Below are positions 16,813-25,019 of a stretch of 64,000 bases of DNA, one piece after another (position 1 is the stretch's first letter; the number at the start of each line of letters is the position of its first letter). Made by a program: the position numbers and the translations under genes. The stretch is from Streptomyces monashensis. GTDB taxonomy: Bacteria; Actinomycetota; Actinomycetes; Streptomycetales; Streptomycetaceae. The stretch spans positions 124,001 to 188,000 of the forward strand of contig NZ_MLYO01000009.1 of NCBI RefSeq assembly GCF_001866665.1, written 5' to 3'. The notes beneath the pieces were generated by a model. It searched no databases and was not told the DNA's origin. It saw only the letters and a program-made list of their open reading frames with translations.

Positions 16813-18084
16813 ATGGCCCACAACAGGCGCAAGCGCGTCGGCATCATGGGGCTCGGCTACACCGGCCTGCCGCTGGCGCTCGGATTCGCCGAGGCGGGGC
16901 ATCCCGTCACCGGGTACGACATCGACGCACGGAAGATCGCAGCGCTCCGGGCGCACACGTCGTACCTCACCGACATCTCGGGTGAGCAGATCGCCGCGGC
17001 GTCCGAGAACCTCACGGTCACCGGCGACAGCGCGGACCTGGCCGAGACGGACGCAGTCATCATCTGCGTGCCCACGCCGGTGACGCCGGCCGGTGAACCG
17101 GACCTGGACATCCTGCAGAGCGCACTGGACACCCTGGCCCCTCTCGTGCGGCCGGAGATGCTGGTCATCCTGCAGTCCACGGTCCCGCCGGGCACCACGG
17201 CCGCGGCCGCCGAGTTCCTCGGCGAGCGTTCGGGGCTGCGCGCCGGGGTGGACTTCTTCGTCGCCAACGCGCCCGAGCGCATCAACCCGGCCAACCGTGA
17301 CGGCTGGACGCTCGCCAACACCCCCAAGCTGGTCGGCGGGATGAACGAGGACAGCACCCGCCGGGCGCAGCAGCTGCTCGAATCGGTGTGCCAGACCATC
17401 GTTCCGGTCAAGAACCTGGAGATCGCCGAGACCGCCAAGGTCTTCGAGAACACCTTCCGGCTGGTGAACATCACGCTCACCTACGAGCTGGCCGACCTGT
17501 GCAAGAGTCTCGGCATTCCCGTGCGCGACGTCATCGAGGCCGCGGCGACGAAGCCGTACGGCTTCATGGCCCATCACCCGGGGCCGGGAGTCGGCGGCGA
17601 GTGCATCGCGGTGGACCCGCTGTTCCTCAAGTCGGTGGCCGCGAAGTCCGACCGGGAACTCCCGCTGATCGACACCGCGTACCGGCGCATGCTGGCCCGC
17701 CCGCTGCAAGTCGCCGACCGCGCCGAGCAGCTGCTGGACGACACGGGCAGGAAGCTGCGCGGCAGCAAGATCCTGATCGTCGGCGTGGCCTACAAGCCGG
17801 AGGTCTCCGACACGCGCAACTCGCCGGCCCGCGACATCATCGAGGAGCTCCGGCGCCGTGGCGCCGAGGTCAGCTACGTGGACCCGTACGTGCCCGAGCT
17901 GACCGTGGGCGACGGCGCCGTGCACCGGGCCACGTGGGAGCGCTCGACCGTCATGGAGCAGGACTGCCTGGTGCTCACCACGCTCCACGAGGAGTTCACC
18001 GAGCGGCCGCTGTGGTACGCGGCGCCGCTGGTCCTCGACGCCTGGAACAGCTCCGTGGTGGGCGACGGGGTGTTCCACCTGTGA
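16813..18084 (+). CDS. Nucleotide-sugar dehydrogenase (UDP-glucose/GDP-mannose dehydrogenase family)
   Basis: A 423-residue enzyme that should oxidise the C6 alcohol of a nucleotide sugar to the uronic acid in two NAD-dependent steps. The Rossmann motif is GIMGLGYTGLPLA (10-22). NAPERINP (152-159) and AETAKVFENTFR (205-216) are family signatures. The catalytic Cys264 lies in GVGGECIAVDP. The Glu before Cys is unusual, since WecC/WbpA types have His there. GGGGAG precedes the ATG at 16813. Its stop overlaps the next start (GTGA). It most resembles the UDP-N-acetyl-hexosamine (WecC/WbpA) branch. Confidence 0.9.
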   Translation: MAHNRRKRVGIMGLGYTGLPLALGFAEAGHPVTGYDIDARKIAALRAHTSYLTDISGEQIAAASENLTVTGDSADLAETDAVIICVPTPVTPAGEPDLDILQSALDTLAPLVRPEMLVILQSTVPPGTTAAAAEFLGERSGLRAGVDFFVANAPERINPANRDGWTLANTPKLVGGMNEDSTRRAQQLLESVCQTIVPVKNLEIAETAKVFENTFRLVNITLTYELADLCKSLGIPVRDVIEAAATKPYGFMAHHPGPGVGGECIAVDPLFLKSVAAKSDRELPLIDTAYRRMLARPLQVADRAEQLLDDTGRKLRGSKILIVGVAYKPEVSDTRNSPARDIIEELRRRGAEVSYVDPYVPELTVGDGAVHRATWERSTVMEQDCLVLTTLHEEFTERPLWYAAPLVLDAWNSSVVGDGVFHL

Positions 18085-19142
18085 CGTCGGGGAGACCGGC
18101 GCTGATGCCGGTGATCGTGGGCTACGGCCGCGCGGGCCGCGACCTGCACCACCGCAGCCTGAGATCCCTCGCCGCGAAAAGGGCAGTACCCACGGGCGAG
18201 GCACTGGTCGTCGACCCGGCCTGCCGGGACGGACTGCCCGCGGACGCCCGGTGGTGCGCGAGTCCGGCAGCGGCCGCCGCCGTGTTGGGCGACCCGGGGC
18301 GGGGCGTGTTCCACGTGACCACTCCTGCCAGTCAACACCTCAAGGCCGTAAGGGAGTTGCTGTCCGCCGGCGCCCGCCGGTTCATCGTGGAGAAGCCACT
18401 GGCCCCTACGGCCGCACAGGCACGTGCGTTGCTGGCACTGATCGAGGAGGCCGGAGGGCACCTCGTACCCGTGGGCGTGTGGCCGTCGAGTGCGGTCACC
18501 CGCGAAGCCATCGGACTGCTGGACGACGGCCGCATAGGCCGGCTGAAGGCACTGCAGATGGAGCAGCACAAGCCCCGCTTCCGGCGGAGTCTTTCCAACG
18601 ACGCACACGGCAGCGCTCTCCAGATCGAAATGCCGCACCAGGTCCTGCTCGCCCTCCACCTGTGCGGCACAGCCCACCTGACCGGCTGCGCCACGTGGCC
18701 GATGGTGCTGCCCGGAGCCACGCTGCCCCACCTCGGCGGGGCCCGCGTCGGACTGGAACACACCGGTCCCATGGGCGAGCGGGTCACCAGCACGCTGGTG
18801 AGCGACCTGACATCGCCGGTACGCGTACGCCGGCTCACGCTCACCGGAACCGCGGGCGAGATCACGGCGCACTACCCGATCAGCGGCGACGATCCCTTCG
18901 GGCAGATCTGGATCACCGGGCAGGAGAGGCCGCGGATAGTCCCCGACGCCCCGCTGACGGCGTTGATCGAGGACGCCTACCAGTTCTACCTGGGCAACCG
19001 CCCACGGCCGCCCGGTACGGAGCCCGCCCTGCACCTGGCCGCGATGGAGGTGCTGGACGCGGCGGCCGCCGCGAGCACAGCACCGCACGGCGAAATGGAA
19101 GCCCCCGCCCTGAGCGGGCCGAGAAAGGCTGCATCATGCTGA
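18081..19142 (+). CDS. Gfo/Idh/MocA-family oxidoreductase (first)
   Basis: A 353-residue NAD(P)-dependent sugar/cyclitol dehydrogenase. The N-terminal Rossmann motif VGYGRAG and the signature VEKPLAP (Glu104-Lys105) are clear. The C-terminal alpha/beta substrate domain is divergent. GTG 18081 overlaps the preceding stop; ATG 18105 with GGGGAGA upstream is an alternative. Such enzymes typically oxidise a ring hydroxyl to a ketone, making the substrate for the following aminotransferase. The 3' end overlaps the first DegT gene by seven bases, indicating coupled translation. Confidence 0.85.
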   Translation: MTSGRPALMPVIVGYGRAGRDLHHRSLRSLAAKRAVPTGEALVVDPACRDGLPADARWCASPAAAAAVLGDPGRGVFHVTTPASQHLKAVRELLSAGARRFIVEKPLAPTAAQARALLALIEEAGGHLVPVGVWPSSAVTREAIGLLDDGRIGRLKALQMEQHKPRFRRSLSNDAHGSALQIEMPHQVLLALHLCGTAHLTGCATWPMVLPGATLPHLGGARVGLEHTGPMGERVTSTLVSDLTSPVRVRRLTLTGTAGEITAHYPISGDDPFGQIWITGQERPRIVPDAPLTALIEDAYQFYLGNRPRPPGTEPALHLAAMEVLDAAAAASTAPHGEMEAPALSGPRKAASC

Positions 19143-20275
19143 CCGACCGAACCGTGCCCTTCTTTTCGGGTGCCGTCTCGCTGCACAGGGACCGGGACAT
19201 CCTGGCCTCCCTGGTACGGGACATCGCGACTTCGGGGCGCTTCGTGAACGCAGCGACGGTCGCCGAACTGGAACAGGCCGTCATGGCGTACACCGGTGCG
19301 CGCCACGCCGTCGCCTGCAACAGCGCGTCCGACGCGCTGATCCTGATGCTGACAGCGGCCGGAATCGGTCCGGGTGACGAGGTGATCGTCCCGGCGTACA
19401 CCTTCTTCGCCACCGCTTCCAGTGTCGTCCACGCGGGAGCCGAGCCGGTCTTCGCCGACGTTCTCCCCGATTCGTACGCCCTGGATCCGGAGTCGGTACG
19501 GAACGCCATAGGCCCCCGCACCAAAGCCATCGTGGCGGTGCACCTCTTCCACCAGACCGCTGATCTGCACGCGCTGCGCACGCTCGCGGACGAGCACGGC
19601 CTCGACTTCTTCGAGGACAGCGCCGAGGCGATCGGCATGCGCGCCGGTGGCCGGCACGCCGGACTGTGGGGGCGCGCCGGGGTGCTCTCCTTCTTCCCCA
19701 CCAAGACCTTGGGAGCACTCGGCGACGGCGGAATGCTCATCACCGACGACGAGCAGCTGGCCCGACAGGCGCTCCGGCTGCGCCAGGACGTCCCCCTCGA
19801 CGCGGCAGAGCCGTCCGCGGTGGCCTGCCTGGACAGCGGCTGCGACGAGCTCCAGGCCGCTGTGCTCCTCACCCGGCTGCGGACCCTGGACACGGACATC
19901 GCCCGGCGCGCGGAACTCGCCGAGCGCTACACCGCTCGGCTCGCCCCGCTCGCGCCGCTGGTCACGACGCCCGTGCGAGCGCACGCGCACGAGCCGTCGA
20001 ACCTGGTCTGGTACGTCTACCTGATCGAGACCGAGCGCAGGGACGAACTGGCCCGATTCCTCGCGGACAACGGCGTCGGGACCGAGATCTACTACCCGCG
20101 GACCCTGGCCGAACAGCCCTGCTTCCGCTCTCTTCCGGGGGCGCGGCTCCCCGTCCCGGTGGCCGACGCCGCCGCTCGGAGGGCCATCGCGCTGCCCCTC
20201 TACCCCGACCTCACCGAGGCGCAGGTCGACCGCGTCTGCGACCTGCTGCACGAGTTCCACGGAGAAGCACGATGA
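19136..20275 (+). CDS. DegT/DnrJ/EryC1/StrS aminotransferase, PLP lysine present
   Basis: A 379-residue fold-type I sugar aminotransferase. PLP residues are visible: NSASDAL (phosphate site, 62-68), Asp161 in FFEDSAEA (pyridine nitrogen) and the Schiff-base Lys190 in SFFPTKTLGALGDGG. However, the loop that in homologues reads YN-x-R-x-DE has become LDSGCDE (232-238). The conserved Asn is Asp233 and the conserved Arg is Gly235. In characterised relatives this Asn reaches across the dimer to the partner's PLP phosphate. A homodimer might therefore be poor. The next gene retains exactly this loop. Confidence 0.9.
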   Translation: MLTDRTVPFFSGAVSLHRDRDILASLVRDIATSGRFVNAATVAELEQAVMAYTGARHAVACNSASDALILMLTAAGIGPGDEVIVPAYTFFATASSVVHAGAEPVFADVLPDSYALDPESVRNAIGPRTKAIVAVHLFHQTADLHALRTLADEHGLDFFEDSAEAIGMRAGGRHAGLWGRAGVLSFFPTKTLGALGDGGMLITDDEQLARQALRLRQDVPLDAAEPSAVACLDSGCDELQAAVLLTRLRTLDTDIARRAELAERYTARLAPLAPLVTTPVRAHAHEPSNLVWYVYLIETERRDELARFLADNGVGTEIYYPRTLAEQPCFRSLPGARLPVPVADAAARRAIALPLYPDLTEAQVDRVCDLLHEFHGEAR

Positions 20276-21393
20276 CCAAGAGCCCCACGACAGCACCCGG
20301 CGAGGAAACCGGGGTGCGCGTTACGGCGTACGGCACCGCTCAGCGGTACGCGCCGCTCGCGGACGACATCGTCGGCCTGGTCGAGGAGATCGCCCGCAGC
20401 GACGAGTTCATCCTCAAGTCCCGGGTCGCGGCCCTCGAAACCGAGGTGGCCGGCCGCCTCGGCAGGGCACACGCCGTGGCGTGCGCGAGTACCACCGGCG
20501 GACTGCTCCTGGCCCTCAAGTCCCTCGGCGTCCGGAGCGGAGACGAGGTCGTGCTGCCCGCGTACGCGGAGTGGCCGGCGCTGAGTGCGGTGGTGTCGGC
20601 GGGAGCGCGCCCGGTCCTGACCGACGTCCGGGAGGCCGACGGCGTCCTGGACGCCTGGCTCGCCGAGGCCGCCCTGAGCCCCGCGACGCGGGCAGTGGTG
20701 ACCGTCGGCGCGAGCGGTCCCGTGCGGGACATGGCCGGGCGCCACGGGCTGCCCGTGGTCGAGCTGATCGGCACCCGGCCCGCCACGGACACGGCGGCGG
20801 GTGAAGGCGTCGTGCAGATCCTCTCCTTCCGACCCGAAGGGCTCCTCGGCGCCGTCGGTGACGCGGCCGTGATCCTCACCGATGACACGGATGCCGGCGC
20901 GCTGTGCCGCATGCTGCGAAACCACGGCCAGGACCTCAACACCCGCTTCCTGTACCACCACATCGGTTACAACTGCCGTATGGACGAGATCGGCGCCGCG
21001 TTCCTGCTGCGCCGACTGGCCGAGCTCGCTTCCCTGCTCGAGGAGCAGCACCTGCTGGCGGGGCGGTACGCGCAAGGCCTGCGTCGCGCTGAGGACGTGC
21101 GCGCCGTCCACGGCGGCGTGACGGCGTTCGCCGACGGATACCTGGTCCGCACGGCACGGCGGGACCAACTGCGGGAACATTTGGCAGCCCAGGGAATCGA
21201 AACGGCGCTCCCTCGGCCTCTCGCGCTTCACCGGCAGGGCCTCGCGCACGAACAGCTCGACCCTGCAGGGGAGTTCCCCGTCGCACAGCTGTTCGCTGCC
21301 GAATCGCTCGTGCTGCCGCTGTATCCGGGGCTGCCGGCCGGCGTCGTAGACCGGGTTGCCGCCGCGGCTGCCGGGTTCGGGAGCGCGCGGTGA
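20272..21393 (+). CDS. DegT-family paralogue lacking the PLP lysine
   Basis: A 373-residue DegT-fold protein overlapping the previous gene by ATGA. The overall family pattern is intact (ASTTGGLLLAL, DEVVLPAYAEW, GYNCRMDEIGAA). The active-site strand reads SFRPEGLLGAVGD, so the Schiff-base Lys position is Gly190, and the PLP-pairing Asp position is Leu165 (VVELIGT). It cannot form the internal aldimine. It does keep Asn234 and Arg236, which the preceding DegT protein lost. The likely role is a non-catalytic partner completing the neighbour's active site, rather than an independent transaminase. No frameshift or stop suggests decay. Confidence 0.85.
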   Translation: MTKSPTTAPGEETGVRVTAYGTAQRYAPLADDIVGLVEEIARSDEFILKSRVAALETEVAGRLGRAHAVACASTTGGLLLALKSLGVRSGDEVVLPAYAEWPALSAVVSAGARPVLTDVREADGVLDAWLAEAALSPATRAVVTVGASGPVRDMAGRHGLPVVELIGTRPATDTAAGEGVVQILSFRPEGLLGAVGDAAVILTDDTDAGALCRMLRNHGQDLNTRFLYHHIGYNCRMDEIGAAFLLRRLAELASLLEEQHLLAGRYAQGLRRAEDVRAVHGGVTAFADGYLVRTARRDQLREHLAAQGIETALPRPLALHRQGLAHEQLDPAGEFPVAQLFAAESLVLPLYPGLPAGVVDRVAAAAAGFGSAR

Positions 21394-23612
21394 GCGCCGG
21401 TGTGCCGGGGAGCCGGCTGTGCGGTATCGGCGACGAGGCGGCGCCCGGCCTGGAGAGCCAGATACGCGTTCACAGCGAACTGGGTTTCGCCGGCCTTGAG
21501 CTGCGCACCGTCGACGGCGTGGGCATCCACGACCTGCCCGAGGACACGGTCCGTGATGCCGCCGAGCGCATCGGCGCCGCCGGCCTGGAAGTCCCGGTGA
21601 TCGACACGCCGCTGGGCAGCTGGGCGGTGACCGTCTCGTGCGACTTCGACGACGAACTCTCCTTGCTGGAGCGCACGTTGAAGCGTGCACGGCTGCTGGG
21701 GTGTACGCGGTTGCGCGTGATGTCGTACCCCAACGACGGTCTTCCCGAGGACCGGTGGCGGGCCGAGTCGCTGCGACGCATGCGGGAACTGACGCGCAGG
21801 GCCGCCGACTCCGGCGTCGTGCTGCTGCACGAGAACTGCCATGGCTGGGCGAGCCGGAGCGCGCGGCACACAGTGGAGCTGATCACGGAGATCGACAGTC
21901 CCGCGCTGCGGCTTGTGTTCGACACGGGCAACGGCCTGGCGTACGGATACGAGGCGCTGCCGTTCCTGCGGGACGTCCTCCCCTGGGTGGAGCACGTGCA
22001 CATCAAGGACGGTGACCGGGACGATGACGGCAACGCGGTCTTCGGCATGCCCGGCACGGGCGCCGCGGACGTGGCCGGATGCGTGCGTGCGTTGGAGGAG
22101 GCGGGCTATCGGGGCTGGTACAGCATCGAGCCGCACATAGCGCTCATTCCGCACCTGGGAGTGGTGGGCGACCCGGGCCGGCTGGAGTCCGCGTACCGCG
22201 ACTACGGCCGCCGTTTCACCGAGCTGGCTTCCGCCTGCGGCGCGGACACGGCGACCGGGCCCGAAGCTCCCGCAGGATCCAACGGGCCGGTGCGGTTCCG
22301 CGCCGAGGACGTACGGTGGCTGCTGGACCTGATGGCCGAGAACACCGTGTCGCCCTTCGAAGGCGGGGACCCGTCGGGCATCGCCCGCGCCCAGGAGCTC
22401 TTCGCCGCCGGGGCCGTCCGCCGAGGTCTTGCACTGAAGCAGCGCACCTGCCCGCCTGCCGATTTCCTGAGCCAGCCGGGTGTGCCCGAGCAGGTGCACC
22501 AGGCGGTGCAGGGCGACCCGGAGGGCTTCCTCGGCGCCCAGCCCTCGGTGGTGGTCGGCATGGGGGACCCTCAACCCGCCGACCGGAGGCTGGTGTTCAA
22601 CTTCCACATGGACACCGTGGGACCCCACGTGCCGCCCCGCCTGGACGGCCGCACCGTACACGGCAGAGGGGCCGTCGACGACAAGGGGCCGGGCGTGGCC
22701 GCGCTCCTCGGCATCGCCGCAGCCTTCGCCGAGGACCCCGGACTCGCCCACGAGATCGAGGTGCAGATCGCGAGCGTGCCCGGAGAGGAGGGCGGTGCCA
22801 TGGGCGTGTACGGAACCCGGTGGCTCGTCGAATCCGGGGTCGTGGGGCGGCTCATGGTCTTCGCCGAGCCCACCGGCGGCCGGTCCCTCGACGCCTGCAG
22901 CGCCGCGATGACGCCCCAAGTATCGGTCACCGGGGACGACAGCACCGACGACCACCCCTATGACGGGCACAACGCCACCTTGGCGCTGTCCCTGCTCGCC
23001 TGCTCCCTCACCGACAGGCTGGCACCGATCGCCGAACGTCTCGGCGCGAAGGTCTGCGTCGCGGGCCTGCACACCGGCATGTCGCACAACCGCGTCTACG
23101 GATCCGGCCGGCTGCGCCTGAACATCGCCTACTACGACACCGCGGCGGCTGCCGAACTGGCCCGCGCGGTGGAGGAGTCCCTGCCCGCCGCCAGGGCCGA
23201 GCTGCTGGAGCGCTACCCGGACAACCCCGTCGCCCGGCGTCTCGCCGAGGACTGGACGAAGGTCGTACGACTGGACTGGCTCAAGCGCAGCCTGCCGCCT
23301 CTGGCCAACCGGGATCCCGAGATGGAGGCACTGCTGGCCTCCTGCGGACTGCCCCGGCACGACGGGGTCGCGGACGGCTCCGCCTTCACCTGCGACGCCA
23401 TCTGGGCCGCAGGCCCCGGCCGATACGTGGTCACCTGCGGACCCGGAACGCTGGATGGCAACGGCGCGCACACTCCGACGGAACACGTCCGCCTGGACGA
23501 CCTGGAGACCTACGCCACCCGCTGCCGCGACCTCGTCCTGCGCTTCGGCGCGAAGGCGCGGCTGCCGCGGACGGACGACCACTGCTCACGGAAGGAAACA
23601 CCGGCTCGATGA
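21390..23612 (+). CDS. Fusion: sugar isomerase/epimerase TIM barrel with M20 peptidase
   Basis: A 740-residue two-domain protein with a GTG start overlapping the previous stop. Residues 1-285 form a xylose-isomerase-like TIM barrel with the metal set Glu148 (LLHENCH), Asp178 (FDTGN), His203 (HVHIKDGD) and Glu247 (SIEPH). Residues about 300-725 form an M20 (ArgE/DapE/CPG2-type) metallohydrolase: His406/Asp408 in FHMDTVG, Asp430 in GAVDDKG, Glu466-Glu467 in PGEEGG, Glu493 in FAEPTG and a late His in GAHTPTEH. Both halves look catalytically complete. The two activities would be isomerisation/epimerisation and removal of an acyl or aminoacyl group. Confidence 0.88.
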   Translation: MSAGVPGSRLCGIGDEAAPGLESQIRVHSELGFAGLELRTVDGVGIHDLPEDTVRDAAERIGAAGLEVPVIDTPLGSWAVTVSCDFDDELSLLERTLKRARLLGCTRLRVMSYPNDGLPEDRWRAESLRRMRELTRRAADSGVVLLHENCHGWASRSARHTVELITEIDSPALRLVFDTGNGLAYGYEALPFLRDVLPWVEHVHIKDGDRDDDGNAVFGMPGTGAADVAGCVRALEEAGYRGWYSIEPHIALIPHLGVVGDPGRLESAYRDYGRRFTELASACGADTATGPEAPAGSNGPVRFRAEDVRWLLDLMAENTVSPFEGGDPSGIARAQELFAAGAVRRGLALKQRTCPPADFLSQPGVPEQVHQAVQGDPEGFLGAQPSVVVGMGDPQPADRRLVFNFHMDTVGPHVPPRLDGRTVHGRGAVDDKGPGVAALLGIAAAFAEDPGLAHEIEVQIASVPGEEGGAMGVYGTRWLVESGVVGRLMVFAEPTGGRSLDACSAAMTPQVSVTGDDSTDDHPYDGHNATLALSLLACSLTDRLAPIAERLGAKVCVAGLHTGMSHNRVYGSGRLRLNIAYYDTAAAAELARAVEESLPAARAELLERYPDNPVARRLAEDWTKVVRLDWLKRSLPPLANRDPEMEALLASCGLPRHDGVADGSAFTCDAIWAAGPGRYVVTCGPGTLDGNGAHTPTEHVRLDDLETYATRCRDLVLRFGAKARLPRTDDHCSRKETPAR

Positions 23613-24955
23613 AGCTCGGAATCATTGGCCTCGGCGCGATATCCCCCTATTTTGTGGAGGCTGTCGAACGATCCGCCTCCTTCACGCTGGCCGCGGTCTG
23701 CGACACGGCGGAGGCCAAGACGGAGCCGTTCGCCGGTCGGGGAGTCCCGGCCTTCACCCGCTACCAGGACCTGCTGGACGCCGGACTCTGTGACGCCGTC
23801 GTCATCACGCTGCCCAACAACCTGCACGCCGAGGTGGCCGAAGCCGCCCTGGACGCCGGGCTCTCCGTCTGCTGCGAGAAGCCGCTCGCCGTCACCACCG
23901 CGGACGCGGCCCGCATGACCGAGGCCGCGCAGCGCAACGACGGCGTCCTCTTCACCGCGTTCCACCGCCGCTACAACACCAACCTGGTGGCGCTGCAGCA
24001 GCAGCTCCCCGCCGATCCAGGGCAGATCGAACACGTACGGGTCCGGTACCACGAGAACATCACCGAGCACATGGGGGGCGAGCACTGGTACCTCAACCCC
24101 GATCAGTGCGGCGGCGGCTGCGTCATCGACAACGGCCCGAACGCACTCGACGAGGCACGCTTCCTGCTCGGCGACCTCACCCTGACCGACGCAAGCATCG
24201 GCGACATCCGCTCGGGCGCGGAGTTCTGCGCCGAGTTGGACCTGAACAGCGCGGACGGCGTCCCCGTACGTGTAGAGCTGGACTGGGCCCTGCCGACCGG
24301 TGAGGTCAAGGACGTCACCGTGCGGCTCAGGAACGGCGAGACCCTGCACGCCGACATGCTCGCCAGCTACGAGGGCTTCAAAGCGTCGTTGAGTCACGAG
24401 TACGACGGCATCCTGGCCGACTTCCGCAGGGCCGTCGAAACGGGCGCCTCCTACCGCGACCCCGGCCCCGACCTCGTCGCCCTGGTCGAGGAGGCCTACC
24501 GGATCGGCCGCACGAAGCACACCCGGCTGCGCATGCCGTCCAAGAACCCGGTGTCCACCAAGGTCGTCCGGCTCCTCTTCCACATCACCGAGGACCGTGG
24601 CATGACCCTGTCCCCGTGGGGATCGCGCGCCGTGTCCGTGGGCGAGATCCACGAACTGGTCACCACCACCGACCGGCCGCGAGCCGAGGGCGACAAGGTG
24701 AACCGGGCGGGCTTTGTCGGATTCGTCGAGTTCCAGGACCCCGCGATGCTCTGCCGGGGAGACGAGGTCTGGGTCCGCCAGGCCGGCAGGCCTGACCGCA
24801 GGATCGGCACGCTCGCCGGATTCGACGAGTGCCACTACCCGAACCACTACAACGTCCTGATCGACTCCGACCGTCTCTGGACCGCGGGCGACATCGACCT
24901 CAAGCCGGGCGACGAGATCCGGTTCGTCGAAGGCCCGCAGGAAGAAATCGGCTGA
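23609..24955 (+). CDS. Gfo/Idh/MocA oxidoreductase with extra C-terminal domain
   Basis: A 448-residue protein overlapping the fusion gene by ATGA. Residues 1-310 are a standard Gfo/Idh/MocA dehydrogenase: GIIGLGAIS Rossmann start, CCEKPLAV with Glu-Lys-Pro at about 93, and DNGPNALDEARFLLG in the substrate domain. The last about 135 residues (from STKVVRLLFHI, with GEIHELVTTTD, GFVGFVEF and AGFDECHYPNHYN) form an additional compact beta-rich domain that is not part of the family. I cannot assign a function to it. It probably acts on the same ring as the first oxidoreductase, at another position or in the reverse direction. Confidence 0.85.
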   Translation: MKLGIIGLGAISPYFVEAVERSASFTLAAVCDTAEAKTEPFAGRGVPAFTRYQDLLDAGLCDAVVITLPNNLHAEVAEAALDAGLSVCCEKPLAVTTADAARMTEAAQRNDGVLFTAFHRRYNTNLVALQQQLPADPGQIEHVRVRYHENITEHMGGEHWYLNPDQCGGGCVIDNGPNALDEARFLLGDLTLTDASIGDIRSGAEFCAELDLNSADGVPVRVELDWALPTGEVKDVTVRLRNGETLHADMLASYEGFKASLSHEYDGILADFRRAVETGASYRDPGPDLVALVEEAYRIGRTKHTRLRMPSKNPVSTKVVRLLFHITEDRGMTLSPWGSRAVSVGEIHELVTTTDRPRAEGDKVNRAGFVGFVEFQDPAMLCRGDEVWVRQAGRPDRRIGTLAGFDECHYPNHYNVLIDSDRLWTAGDIDLKPGDEIRFVEGPQEEIG

Positions 24956-25019
24956 TCAGCGGAACACACGCGCGCGCCAGAGAGACGCGGAGCGAAACCA
25001 AGCACGGAGAGAAACGGAC

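Noticed and set aside
20272..21393. Second DegT gene as a pseudogene
   Set aside because: The frame is full length, coupled by ATGA and retains the fold motifs and the Asn/Arg loop; only the catalytic Lys and Asp are replaced, which fits a non-catalytic partner better than decay.
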